Positions 26,003 to 35,319 of a DNA stretch of 64,000 bases are shown here, one piece after another; position 1 is the first letter of the stretch; each line of letters opens with the position of its first letter. The translations under genes were made by a program, and so were the position numbers. The notes below the pieces were generated by a model. The model did not search any database. It was given only the letters and a program-made list of their open reading frames with translations, and was not told the DNA's origin. The stretch lies in assembly GCA_964590225.1 (NCBI GenBank), contig CAZPWS010000001.1, positions 1 through 64,000 of the forward strand, in the 5' to 3' direction. This DNA comes from JAEUSG01 sp964590225. GTDB taxonomy: Bacteria; Fibrobacterota; OXYB2-FULL-49-7; JAEUSG01.

Positions 26003-26968
26003 ATGAAAAATAAAACTGCAATATCAATATCACCGTTGTTATTAGCGTTTCTTTTTTCATCCGTATCCAGTTATGAAAAATTTGAGACGGTTCATGGTGC
26101 AAATGACTTTATTGTCTCGGTTGGTAGTGCCCGTAGTTCCGCCCTCGCGGGAGCACTGGTGGCAGCGTCATACGATATATCTTCCGGGCTATTCAATCCC
26201 GCTGCAATCTCCGGCGCAAAAAACAGGGAAATATCAGTAACAAGAGAAAAGTCCTTTGGTGGAATGCAGAATTTCGACATGGCCTTCCTTATGCTGCCTC
26301 TCGATAATAGCCGTTCGGTCGCTGTAAATTTTGTCCGCTCAGCAGTGGGAAATATAATGGATACCAGAGGGCTTGAAGTGGACAATGCCAGCATCCCCAT
26401 ATACGATAGAAGTAAAATCTCCACCATTAGCAACAACGACATGGCCTTTACTGTATCTTACGGCTCATTGATTCAAGCGATGCCTAAACTCAGATATGGA
26501 CTAAACACTAAGTTTATACGAAGAGCATTCGGTCAACACACGGCATACGGTGCCGGACTTGATGGTGGTGCGCAAATTTACCTCCCTAACAATATTATTG
26601 TTGCTGCATCCATTAAAAACATCGGCACAACCGTTATGCGATACAACCCTGACTCCTACGAAATATCCCCACCAGAATTAACAACGGGAATATCAGGACG
26701 CTACTCCGATCCATTTATTTACGGTACAATCTCTGCATTCTACGAAAGTCCGAATATCATGAATGCCGTTAGCAACAACTGGGGAGCGGTTGCGTTTGAA
26801 TACTCCATCTTTGACCGCTACCACCTGCGCGTTGGCAGTAATGAGAATTACAAATTAACCTATGGCGGTGGTATTTCCGTAGGAAGATTATCTGTCGATG
26901 TCGCGCTGCGCAAACACTATGATTTGCCGCAGAGCACACAATTCAGTTTTGGCTGGAAGTTGATTTAA
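26003..26968 (+). CDS. PorV/PorQ-like outer-membrane barrel protein
   Basis: The product has 321 residues with a likely signal peptide (about 1-23, LLLAFLFSSVSS). Mature residues begin with ANDFIVSVGSARSSALAGAL, then VAASYDISSGLFNPAAISGA, the N-terminal pattern of the PorV/PorQ/UPF0164 family (usually GARALAMGGA...D..A.YWNPA). The rest is beta-strand-rich, and a closing aromatic strand TQFSFGWKLI fits an outer-membrane barrel. In type IX secretion PorV shuttles cargo from the SprA translocon; other members have unknown roles. The SprA-like gene at 38235 supports a secretion role, but a role unrelated to T9SS is possible. No ribosome-binding site is seen, and a promoter-like TATTTT ends 9 bases before the ATG. 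Confidence 0.78.
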   Translation: MKNKTAISISPLLLAFLFSSVSSYEKFETVHGANDFIVSVGSARSSALAGALVAASYDISSGLFNPAAISGAKNREISVTREKSFGGMQNFDMAFLMLPLDNSRSVAVNFVRSAVGNIMDTRGLEVDNASIPIYDRSKISTISNNDMAFTVSYGSLIQAMPKLRYGLNTKFIRRAFGQHTAYGAGLDGGAQIYLPNNIIVAASIKNIGTTVMRYNPDSYEISPPELTTGISGRYSDPFIYGTISAFYESPNIMNAVSNNWGAVAFEYSIFDRYHLRVGSNENYKLTYGGGISVGRLSVDVALRKHYDLPQSTQFSFGWKLI

Positions 26969-26999
26969 ATCGCACATTAACTATACCTAAGCATAAATT

Positions 27000-27029
27000 T
27001 TGACATATACTTTACATGGGTAATATATT
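27000..27029 (+). promoter_or_regulatory. Predicted promoter of the L,D-transpeptidase gene
   Basis: TTGACA (27000-27005) and TATATT (27024-27029) are separated by 18 bases; TAATAT at 27021 is an alternative with a shorter spacer. The ATG at 27038 is only 8 bases downstream of the -10, so the transcript would be leaderless or nearly so. Confidence 0.6.
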
Positions 27030-27037
27030 CTATATAT

Positions 27038-28198
27038 ATGCCATTTAATACTGCCTATTTAAAAGTAAGACGCTTCTTCAAAGTGATCTCTGTTAAAGCA
27101 TCAACGCTTAGATTTTCTATTGCTATATGGTCTGCTTATAGACAACCATACTATGGTACGGCGACAGCGATTAGAGACCTCCTTTATACAAGAAAAAAAA
27201 ACATCCTTATTGCAGCACTTATAATTACCATTTCCGTTATTGCTGCCTTATTGGTAGTCAGAAAAACAGCCCAACCGGAATCTGTTGATATCCCCGTGGA
27301 AATCAATACGGCCGTTTCAGGCAAAGAGAAGAGCGCCTCACCGGCTAAAACTCGTCTGCTCATCGCTGGCAAAAAAGAAAAAAAACTGCGTGTGTACGAC
27401 TTATTACAAGGTGGCGCCCATTCAGTCGTTGAAGAATTTACAATCGCTATTGGCGAGAAAGAAGGTCGAAAAGAACGGCAAAACGACCTCAAAACTCCTG
27501 AAGGTCTTTATTGGATAATCGACAAAATGGGAGACGAAGAGTTGCCGCCAATATATGGAACCAGAGCATTTGTATTAGATTACCCGAACATAGAAGACAA
27601 ACTTCAAAACCGGACAGGTTACGGAATCTGGATACACGGTCACGAAAATGGCAATGAACCGAAAAAAACACGGGGCTGCATTGCGCTAAGCAACAGTAAT
27701 ATTGACAAGCTTGCAGAATACATAGACATTGGTACACCAATCTTGATTGCACCGACCTTACGAAAAGCTGAAGTGGCTATAACTCATTTACCACATCCCG
27801 ATACCCTTGAGCTCGCAAAGCAAAAGATAATTGCGAGACAAAGTGAAAAGGAGTCGTTCGTAGAGCCATTTCTTGAAAGGTGGCGCGCCGCATGGGAATC
27901 GAAGGATGTCGAAACCTACTCATCTTACTACTCACCGGCATACAAGCAGAACAACATGAGCAGAGAAAAATGGAAAGAGTACAAGTCTGAAATTTTTTCT
28001 AAATCAGGCAATATTAGCATAGCTATTGACGATATCAGGCTTGAAAAGCTGAGACCAAATTCAGCGACTATTCGATTTAAACAGATATATGAGTCCGGTC
28101 AGTATAGGTCGGTTGAAAATAAAGAACTTCGTCTTGTTAAACAAGGCAACGAGTGGAAGATATTTGAAGAAATTGTGTTAACCGATCCAACCAGCTAA
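27038..28198 (+). CDS. L,D-transpeptidase (YkuD) with NTF2-like C-terminal domain
   Basis: The product has 386 residues. One membrane segment (about 51-71, NILIAALIITISVIAALLVV) anchors it, with a basic cytoplasmic N-terminus. The YkuD domain (about 100-240) has the catalytic HGHENGNEP His and the TRGCIALSN Cys-Arg motif. The C-terminal domain (about 270-385) begins FLERWRAAWESKDVETYSSY and ends VKQGNEWKIFEEIVL, an NTF2-like fold as in Cds6-type L,D-transpeptidases. These enzymes make 3-3 peptidoglycan cross-links or attach proteins to peptidoglycan. It may be co-transcribed with the coiled-coil and rel genes downstream. Confidence 0.87.
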   Translation: MPFNTAYLKVRRFFKVISVKASTLRFSIAIWSAYRQPYYGTATAIRDLLYTRKKNILIAALIITISVIAALLVVRKTAQPESVDIPVEINTAVSGKEKSASPAKTRLLIAGKKEKKLRVYDLLQGGAHSVVEEFTIAIGEKEGRKERQNDLKTPEGLYWIIDKMGDEELPPIYGTRAFVLDYPNIEDKLQNRTGYGIWIHGHENGNEPKKTRGCIALSNSNIDKLAEYIDIGTPILIAPTLRKAEVAITHLPHPDTLELAKQKIIARQSEKESFVEPFLERWRAAWESKDVETYSSYYSPAYKQNNMSREKWKEYKSEIFSKSGNISIAIDDIRLEKLRPNSATIRFKQIYESGQYRSVENKELRLVKQGNEWKIFEEIVLTDPTS

Positions 28199-28217
28199 TA
28201 AAAAAGTGAGGTCAGAA

Positions 28218-30827
28218 ATGGAAACAGCCGAAACAAATCAGAATGAAACAGGTAGCGAAATAAAAGGGACCGCCTCGCTTTCCGCTTCTTCAGATGCGTT
28301 AAGAGATTTGCTCGACACTACACTACAGAGAAAAAGCGAGCTTATGGCCTCTGTTAAGTTACTCGACCAGCGGCTCGATGAAACAAACAATTCGATCCAA
28401 CGGGTTGAAGAGCTTAAAAGTGGCATACATTCCCTTAAAGAATCTCTTTCTAAAGGAATATCTGAGGCAAAAAGAGTTGCTGAAGAAACATTGTCGCGAG
28501 AAAAACTGCTGGAAACTATTACTACCATCACTAACGATCTGTCTGAAGCCGAAAAACGGATAGGCTCTCTTCATGCTAAAGCGGCAGAACTTGATGGCAT
28601 GGAACGGAAACTACAGGAAATGGTTGATTCTGTTGATCCAAATACCGAACGCTTTCGAGAGGACATGAAAATTATTGTAAGCCTTGACCGGAAAATATCG
28701 CTTACTGCGACTGCTCTTGAAGATGCACTGCGGCGGCAGAGAGAATACAAACGGGAGGCGGATCAAACACGGGAGGCTTTTAGCGAAGCGAGGGGGCTCG
28801 CTCCAGAGCTACTGGATACCATAGAGCAGTTTAAACGGGAGCGCGAAGCATACATTACAGTTAAGAAAAAGGTTGATGCGCTACACTTACTTTCCGAACA
28901 TGTTAACACAAAGGTAAAAAATCTTGAAAAACAGAGAACCGTTGTAGAAAGAGCAAATCAGCTCTCCGGAAAACTCACAGTGATGCTTTGGGATATGGAG
29001 AATGCTGTGCGCGAACTTGAGGACCAGGTCGGTAAAGCGAGAAAAACGGAAAAGAGAATCGAAAAAATTGAGAGCGCGTTGCAAACAGCCACGGCTGGAC
29101 TTGAAGATGTCCGCAGATACGAAAAACTTCTTGAAAGCTCTGAAACTCGCATAAAAACGATGGAGGAAATATCCCACGAAACAGAGAAAAGATTGGCAGA
29201 ATTTGATCGGCATCGTCAACAGGTTGAAGATGCCCTCACAAAAGCACATGAAGTGTACGAACTCACAAAAAATGCCGATTCCATTATGCATACGCTCACA
29301 AAACAGTTTCAGTGGCTCCAATCCAATAACGCAAGAATTGCAGAACATGAAAGGAACATGACAAGACTCCGTTCCAAAGCAGAAGAGATTGAGTCACAAT
29401 GGAGCATCGTAGATGCTTTTGATTCCCGTCTTAATAAACTTACAGAACACGCAAACGAAATTGACGCACAAGTAAAGATTATAGCCGATGCAGAAGCACG
29501 CCTCTCAGCGCAGCTGCCAAAACTTGACGAATACCACGAAACAGCAGATGCGCTCACAGAAAGAATGGATAAACTTATTGCGCGCAGAGAAGAAATCAAA
29601 GCCCTTGAAGATACACTGGAAGTATTCAGAGGAAAAATACAGGCAACAGACAAGTCCATAGAGGATCTCTCAATTAAGGAGTCCGCTTTTCGAGAGTTCG
29701 CCGCCCGTTTCAGAAAGCTTGAATTAAACGCTCAGCAGGCAGCCGACAATGCAGAGGCTTTAGCTGCAAAAACAACCTTTGTTACGGAAGTTGAAAACAG
29801 AATTAAAAATCTTTCAGTTTTGGTTGGAGAAATCGACGATAGAATATCAGTTCAGCTCCAACGCAAATCATTAGTTGATAAAATTGAAAAGAGAATTGAT
29901 CAGCTTAATGTAATGTACGAGGAAACAACTATCAGGATGCAGTCGCTTTCCCAACACGACGATGCCGTAAAGAACATAGAAGCGAAACTCAATAATCTCA
30001 GCGATACCTCGAAAGCTCTCGACGACAGAATTGTTCAGATTTCACAGGAATCCGGCAAGATTGCCGATGAGGAGTCGCGAATAGCAAAAACGGTCGAAAC
30101 AATTAAAGGACTGCGTGAGGCTGCCGAAGCGCTTGTTCTCCGTTCTCAGACCGACCATGATGCCGCCACAGCAAAAGCTGATGAAACTAAAAGAGTAATG
30201 GAAATACTCATTGCTGAATCTACTGATAAAATCAAAGGGCTCGAAACGCAGAAAAACATGATATCTGCCTCTATTAAGGAGCTTAACAAAGCGTCAGAGT
30301 TATCCCGTACTGTAGAACAGGGAATTGATTCGCTGAAAAGAAAACAATCAACTATCGATGGAATTGAGGGGAAAATTGAAAAAGCCAAAAACACTCTTTC
30401 TGAATTTGAAGTAAGAATAAATTCCGTGGTTTCAGCCAAAAGTGAAATTACTGCCGTACAGAAAGAAACACAGCAGCTCCAAAAAATGCTCGATCAGGCG
30501 AAACACGAAATCGAACTTGTAACACGAAAGGAACGATACATCGCTTCCGTTGAGGAACGGCTAAGTGCTTTAACCGATAAAATCCACCAGATTGATGAAA
30601 GAATAGCCCTGCTTTCAGAAAAAGAGCGAGCTGTGCATAATGCAGAATCACGACTCGAATCGTTCACTTTATTGCTTGAAGATGTAAGAATGGAAATAGC
30701 TAATCTCCGACGGGAGGAGAAGCTTATACGACAAGCGAACCAGAGTGCTGCTGATCTTGCATATCTCGTAAGCGAGGCGGATTCCAAAATATCTGACCTG
30801 CGGAAATTGTCTCAGAGACAGCAATAA
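28218..30827 (+). CDS. Large coiled-coil protein
   Basis: From the ATG at 28218 (GAGG upstream; an in-frame GTG at 28206 is also possible) the product has 869 residues. Almost the whole chain after residue 25 is heptad-rich and very rich in Glu, Lys, Ala, Leu, Ser and Arg, with no cysteine-rich, P-loop or membrane segment. Repeated units of similar wording appear, such as RLDETNNSIQRVEELKSGI, RIDQLNVMYEETTIRM and RISVQLQRKSLVDKIEKRID. The style recalls SpiroCoCo-type and SMC-arm-like coiled coils but lacks SMC ATPase heads. Its stop is directly followed by the rel start (TAAATG), so the two are translationally coupled. A structural or cell-shape role is plausible; function unknown. Confidence 0.8.
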   Translation: METAETNQNETGSEIKGTASLSASSDALRDLLDTTLQRKSELMASVKLLDQRLDETNNSIQRVEELKSGIHSLKESLSKGISEAKRVAEETLSREKLLETITTITNDLSEAEKRIGSLHAKAAELDGMERKLQEMVDSVDPNTERFREDMKIIVSLDRKISLTATALEDALRRQREYKREADQTREAFSEARGLAPELLDTIEQFKREREAYITVKKKVDALHLLSEHVNTKVKNLEKQRTVVERANQLSGKLTVMLWDMENAVRELEDQVGKARKTEKRIEKIESALQTATAGLEDVRRYEKLLESSETRIKTMEEISHETEKRLAEFDRHRQQVEDALTKAHEVYELTKNADSIMHTLTKQFQWLQSNNARIAEHERNMTRLRSKAEEIESQWSIVDAFDSRLNKLTEHANEIDAQVKIIADAEARLSAQLPKLDEYHETADALTERMDKLIARREEIKALEDTLEVFRGKIQATDKSIEDLSIKESAFREFAARFRKLELNAQQAADNAEALAAKTTFVTEVENRIKNLSVLVGEIDDRISVQLQRKSLVDKIEKRIDQLNVMYEETTIRMQSLSQHDDAVKNIEAKLNNLSDTSKALDDRIVQISQESGKIADEESRIAKTVETIKGLREAAEALVLRSQTDHDAATAKADETKRVMEILIAESTDKIKGLETQKNMISASIKELNKASELSRTVEQGIDSLKRKQSTIDGIEGKIEKAKNTLSEFEVRINSVVSAKSEITAVQKETQQLQKMLDQAKHEIELVTRKERYIASVEERLSALTDKIHQIDERIALLSEKERAVHNAESRLESFTLLLEDVRMEIANLRREEKLIRQANQSAADLAYLVSEADSKISDLRKLSQRQQ

Positions 30828-32972
30828 ATGACGGGGAATTTTATTGAAAGGATTCGTGAAAACAGTCGAATTGACCTTTCTACAGTAGAAAAGGCGCTTA
30901 AATTCTGCCAAGATGCACACAAAAACCAGTTAAGAAAAAGTGGAGAACCCTACTTTTCGCATGCTCTTTCTACAGCAACCATTTTATTTGAACTGGAAAT
31001 GGATACCCCGACACTCTGTGCCGGACTCCTTCATGATACTGTTGAAGACACAAACACGACCATCACTGCAATTAAAAAGGAGTTTGGAGACACCGTAGCG
31101 GACCTTGTAGATGGAGTTACCAAGATAAGCAACATTCCTTTCAAAAGCACCGAAGAAATGCAGCTCGAAACCTACAGAAAGATGCTATTGTCAACAGCTA
31201 AGGATTTACGGGTTTTAATAATCAAACTTGCGGATAGACTCCACAACCTCCGCACAATTCACTTTTTACCTTCAACTTCAATTAAAAGAATTGTTACAGA
31301 GTCGCTCAATGTATATGTGCCTCTTGCTCACCGGCTAGGTATGGCCAAAATCCGAAGCGAAATGGAGGACATTGCCTTCCGTTACCTGTATCCGGCCGAC
31401 TTTGAACTTTTAAACAAGCGACTTTCTTCAAGCCGTGAAGAAAGAGAAAGAGAGATTGATGTCCTCCGCCAACCCTTAGAAGAACAGCTGGAAAGCGCTG
31501 GCATTAAGGCAAAAGTTTCTGGACGGCCTAAACACCTTTACAGCATATTCAAAAAAATGCAAGGCGGAAAGTCACTGGATTCAATTTATGATATGTTTGC
31601 GATAAGAATAATAGTCGAAAACCCGATAAATTGCTATGCAGCGCTTGGTATCGTTCATACAAACTGGATACCAGTGCAATACAGATTTAAAGACTACATT
31701 GCAACCCCAAAAGCTAATGGATATCAGTCACTACATACGGCAGTAGTCGGCCCAAAGGGAAAAATGTTTGAAGTGCAGATCCGAACAGACGAGATGAACA
31801 TAATTGCAGAAGATGGTATTGCATCACACTGGCTTTACAAAGAAGAGAGATATAACGGGAGGAGCGCAGAATGGCTGAAAGCATTAGGCGACCTTCCAAA
31901 GGATCTTTCTAACCATGCAGAGTTCATGGACTTTTTTAAAATTGACTTATTCCAAAGCGAAATATTTCTTTTCACTCCAAAAGGGGATTTGATACAATTA
32001 CCAAGGGCTTCTTCTGTACTCGACTTTGCTTTTGCGGTACACACCGATCTTGGACTTAAATGTGTCGCCGGAAAAATAAACGGTAGGGCTGTACCGCTTA
32101 ATACCATTTTAAAAAGCGGAGTAACCGTAGAAATAATAACAGCCAATCATCAAGCTCCTTCACCCAACTGGCTAAATTGGGTTAAAACAGCAAAAGCCAA
32201 AAGAGATATACGACACTGGCTTAAAATCAAAAGTCATCACCACTCCATCCAACTCGGTAAGGAGCTGCTTGATAACGAAGTAAAAAAACTTGGTTTTACA
32301 GGAGACATTACAGTAAAACTTAAAGCCCTCTTTCCGCACTACAATGAGAAGGATTTTGAAATGTTTTACTCTGCCGTCGGACTCGGTGAAATACCGATAC
32401 AGTTGATATTGGACAGAATATTTCCGAATAAAAACCTCATTAAAAACAGAAAAAAGACGCTTCTGAGCTTTCTCCTTCCCAGCAAACAACGGCACACGGA
32501 AACTATAGGTATTAAAGTAAACATCCCTGATGATATATCTATTCATTTTGGTAAGTGCTGTCAGCCTTTGCCAGGCGATAGAATTATCGGCTATCTCGTT
32601 CGCGACAGAGGTCTTGAGATTCATAGGCATGGGTGTACAAGAGGCATCATGCTTCTTGAAAAAACGGCACAAACGACCGAAGTCTCGTGGAATACAAATG
32701 GAAATCATGCATATAAAATCAAGTTACAAGTGGTTGCGGGAAACCGCACCTATCTACTTTCAGACATTTCAAGAGTTTTTTCAGATTTGAACTGTGACAT
32801 CCAAAACGCACAAGTAAGGAGAGAAGGTAATCGTTCATTTTTTATATTTACTACTGAATTAAAGAACAGACATCAACTGAATACCCTTTACAGAGAACTA
32901 AGAAAAGTAAAGGATATTAAGAAGATCTCAAGGGAGTTGCTGTTCAAGGAGAGCGCATATACTCATGAGTAA
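30828..32972 (+). CDS. Bifunctional (p)ppGpp synthetase/hydrolase (Rel/SpoT type)
   Basis: The product has 714 residues in the order HD hydrolase, synthetase, TGS, helical region, ACT. The hydrolase has intact metal ligands His45 (YFSHAL) and His69-Asp70 (GLLHDTVEDT), with KLADRLHNLRT later. The synthetase has RFKDYIATPKANGYQSLHTA and FEVQIRTDEMN, and the RFKD form is the type seen in bifunctional enzymes. TGS starts near EIFLFTPKGDLIQLPRASSV and ACT near NHAYKIKLQVVAGNRTYLLS. It controls the stringent response. Translation is coupled to the coiled-coil gene upstream and overlaps the next gene by 8 bases. Confidence 0.95.
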   Translation: MTGNFIERIRENSRIDLSTVEKALKFCQDAHKNQLRKSGEPYFSHALSTATILFELEMDTPTLCAGLLHDTVEDTNTTITAIKKEFGDTVADLVDGVTKISNIPFKSTEEMQLETYRKMLLSTAKDLRVLIIKLADRLHNLRTIHFLPSTSIKRIVTESLNVYVPLAHRLGMAKIRSEMEDIAFRYLYPADFELLNKRLSSSREEREREIDVLRQPLEEQLESAGIKAKVSGRPKHLYSIFKKMQGGKSLDSIYDMFAIRIIVENPINCYAALGIVHTNWIPVQYRFKDYIATPKANGYQSLHTAVVGPKGKMFEVQIRTDEMNIIAEDGIASHWLYKEERYNGRSAEWLKALGDLPKDLSNHAEFMDFFKIDLFQSEIFLFTPKGDLIQLPRASSVLDFAFAVHTDLGLKCVAGKINGRAVPLNTILKSGVTVEIITANHQAPSPNWLNWVKTAKAKRDIRHWLKIKSHHHSIQLGKELLDNEVKKLGFTGDITVKLKALFPHYNEKDFEMFYSAVGLGEIPIQLILDRIFPNKNLIKNRKKTLLSFLLPSKQRHTETIGIKVNIPDDISIHFGKCCQPLPGDRIIGYLVRDRGLEIHRHGCTRGIMLLEKTAQTTEVSWNTNGNHAYKIKLQVVAGNRTYLLSDISRVFSDLNCDIQNAQVRREGNRSFFIFTTELKNRHQLNTLYRELRKVKDIKKISRELLFKESAYTHE

Positions 32973-33543
32973 AAAAAGAAAAATCGCCGCCCCTAAAGAG
33001 ATGCTCGTTTCTATTGCATTGCAAAATAGATTATTTCACTCCTCAATGCGGGATGCGTATTTCATAAGGACAATGGATTCCTTCAAAAAATTCAGCGGCG
33101 ACTTCATTTCTGAAAACCCCCTTTTTTCTCATTCTGCAAAGATGTTAGAATTTCAATCACATATCGATACAACTATCGATTATGCCAAATCATCAACAAC
33201 CGGCATAAAAGCTGAAGAGCGGGCTTCGCACTTAACCACTGGCTTTTTTAGAGAGGAAATTCTCTTTATTCATCTCCTCGAGGATTGCGCCAGTGCATGC
33301 CGGTATCTTACCACAAGATACTCAACAACGCATGAATTAAATGAATACAGCAGAAAGATATCCTCGCTTTCACTTGCTGGTAAAACTACAGGGTATGTGA
33401 GTAAAATTCTTGCTTATGTTGCGGACAGAAGAAATTGCGACGATCTTGAAATAAAACAGATACTTAACCAAATAGGAAATGGGTTATCGCTCGCAAATAC
33501 CATTTTCGGCACCATAAAAATAAAGAAAGGTAAAACGGACTAA
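32965..33543 (+). CDS. Hypothetical protein, all-helical
   Basis: The product has 192 residues of unknown family. The first 10 residues are basic (MSKKRKIAAPK). The rest is mainly amphipathic helix with a central EEILFIHLLEDCASACRYL segment, and there is no signal peptide, membrane segment or metal motif. It overlaps the rel stop by 8 bases and lies 4 bases before pyrF, so it belongs to the rel-pyrF-prs transcription unit. A link to nucleotide or stringent-response control is suggested only by position. I do not recognise the family. Confidence 0.7.
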   Translation: MSKKRKIAAPKEMLVSIALQNRLFHSSMRDAYFIRTMDSFKKFSGDFISENPLFSHSAKMLEFQSHIDTTIDYAKSSTTGIKAEERASHLTTGFFREEILFIHLLEDCASACRYLTTRYSTTHELNEYSRKISSLSLAGKTTGYVSKILAYVADRRNCDDLEIKQILNQIGNGLSLANTIFGTIKIKKGKTD

Positions 33544-33547
33544 TATC

Positions 33548-34357
33548 ATGTTCATAGAGAAACTTAAGAACAGTGCTAAAAAAAATAGATCTCTTGTATG
33601 TGTCGGACTTGATTTCGATCCTACAAAAGCCGACAAGGCATTTCAGAACGATCCACTATCGTTTAATAAAATGGTTATTGACGCTACTATAGACACTGTA
33701 TGCTGCTACAAGCCAAATTCAGCATTTTATGAAGCTATTGGCATAAATGGTATTGACGCTCTTGCCAAAACCGTAGAGTATATAAACGGTCGCGTTCCTG
33801 TTATTCTCGACGCTAAAAGAGGAGATATAGGAAACACAAGTGGAGCATACGCAAAGGCAGCTTTCGAGATACTTGGCGCAGACGCTATCACTATTGCACC
33901 ATATATGGGTTTCGACTCAGTAACTCCATTTCTCGAGTATTCAGAAAAAGGGGTATTTGTTCTCTGTCTTACAAGTAATCCGGGCTCTGCGGATTTTCAA
34001 CGGCTTGAGTATAACGGTGAACCTCTTTTTATTTCTGTGGCCAAAAAATGCGACGAGTGGTCAAAGAGCAAAAATCCCAATATTGGTCTAGTGGTAGGCG
34101 CGACACAAGCAGATATGAACCTTGTTAGAAAGGTAACTTCACTTCCATTTCTCATACCTGGAGTGGGAGCACAAGGCGGGGATATGAAAACTGCGCTATT
34201 AAGCGGCTACGCTAACGGCTTTGCTGTTATAAATTCTTCCCGTAATATTATATTTCCACCCGGTTCCGGCGATCCGTCGGCTAGAATAAGAACTGCTGCC
34301 ATATCAATGAAAGAAGAAATACTAACGATTCTTCAAAGTGGGGGACTTTATTTATGA
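33548..34357 (+). CDS. pyrF: Orotidine 5'-phosphate decarboxylase (type 2)
   Basis: The product has 269 residues, the length of the longer type 2 branch of PyrF. CVGLDFDPTKAD (about 18-29), CYKPNSAFYEAIGING and the catalytic VILDAKRGDIGNTSGAYAKA (Asp-x-Lys-x-x-Asp) are diagnostic. The phosphate site is FLIPGVGAQGGDMKT with VINSSRNIIF. It converts OMP to UMP in the last step of de novo pyrimidine synthesis. It overlaps prs by 4 bases; prs makes the PRPP used one step earlier, so the pair makes metabolic sense. Confidence 0.95.
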   Translation: MFIEKLKNSAKKNRSLVCVGLDFDPTKADKAFQNDPLSFNKMVIDATIDTVCCYKPNSAFYEAIGINGIDALAKTVEYINGRVPVILDAKRGDIGNTSGAYAKAAFEILGADAITIAPYMGFDSVTPFLEYSEKGVFVLCLTSNPGSADFQRLEYNGEPLFISVAKKCDEWSKSKNPNIGLVVGATQADMNLVRKVTSLPFLIPGVGAQGGDMKTALLSGYANGFAVINSSRNIIFPPGSGDPSARIRTAAISMKEEILTILQSGGLYL

Positions 34358-35310
34358 TCGGGCCTATCAAGATATTTAGCGGAAATGCCAATATGCCACT
34401 TGCGAGGGAAATATGCAAAAAAGCTGGTATCCCTTTAGGCAGGATGGATATCATAAAATTCTCTAACGAAAATATTAAGGTTGCAATTAAAGAGAGTGTC
34501 CGTGGTGACGACTGTTTTGTAATTCAACCATCTTCTACTCCTGTTAACGAAAACATTGTTGAGTTTCTCATAATTATCGATGCACTTCGATACGCTTCTG
34601 CCGGCCGAATTACCGCAGTGACCCCCTACTTCCCATATGTTCGTTCTGATAAAAAAGATGAGCCACGAATATCAATATCTGCTCGACTTATGGCGGATAT
34701 AATCGAAACAGCAGGAGCAAACAGAGTTCTGACGATGAACCTCCATTCACCACAGGTTCAGGGTTTTTTCCGTATAAATTGCGACCATCTCGACGCAGGG
34801 CATCTCCTTGTCAAGTACATGACAGAGCAGGTAAATCTCAGCAATACAGTTGTAGTGGCTCCCGATTCCGGCGCTGCAAAACGGACAGCAAATTACGCAA
34901 TACGGATAAATCTCCCTATGGCAATTCTCGATAAAAGACGGAAAGACGACAGTGAGAATGCAAAAATCTATAACATTATAGGCGATGTTAAGGGTAAAAA
35001 TGCAATAATCTTTGACGACGAAATATCGACAGCTGGAACAATGTGCGAGGTAGTTGACACACTAAAAAAGGCAGGCGTCAAGGACATAAGGGTTGCTTGC
35101 GTACACGGAATTTTCTGCGGACCTGCAATAGATAGACTTCGAAAAGCTCCAATAAAAGAGATTGTTACTACCGACTCGGTACTAATACCCAAGAAAAAAA
35201 GACTTAGCAACATGACGGTACTGTCGGTTGCACCAAGTCTTGCCGAAGCCATACGGCGAATTCATAACAACGAGTCAATTGGTGAAGTTTTTAAAGCAAA
35301 CAAGCGGTAA
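34354..35310 (+). CDS. prs: Ribose-phosphate pyrophosphokinase (PRPP synthetase)
   Basis: The product has 318 residues, full family length. IKIFSGNANMPLAREICKKA then GIPLGRMDIIKFSNENIKV at the N-terminus, PYFPYVRSDKKDEPRISISA (flexible loop region), VVVAPDSGAAKRTANYA and the PRPP-binding AIIFDDEISTAGTM (about 221-234) are all canonical. The enzyme makes PRPP from ribose 5-phosphate and ATP. It is the last gene of this plus-strand block; the convergent HIT gene ends 10 bases away and no terminator fits in between. Confidence 0.95.
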   Translation: MIGPIKIFSGNANMPLAREICKKAGIPLGRMDIIKFSNENIKVAIKESVRGDDCFVIQPSSTPVNENIVEFLIIIDALRYASAGRITAVTPYFPYVRSDKKDEPRISISARLMADIIETAGANRVLTMNLHSPQVQGFFRINCDHLDAGHLLVKYMTEQVNLSNTVVVAPDSGAAKRTANYAIRINLPMAILDKRRKDDSENAKIYNIIGDVKGKNAIIFDDEISTAGTMCEVVDTLKKAGVKDIRVACVHGIFCGPAIDRLRKAPIKEIVTTDSVLIPKKKRLSNMTVLSVAPSLAEAIRRIHNNESIGEVFKANKR

Positions 35311-35319
35311 GAAAACAGA

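Noticed and set aside
28887..29348. Long frames antisense to the coiled-coil gene
   Set aside because: They are shadows of the repetitive codon pattern and have no homology, ribosome-binding site or context.
32172..32708. 178-codon frame antisense to rel
   Set aside because: Wholly inside the strongly conserved rel gene, no start signal and no recognisable domain.
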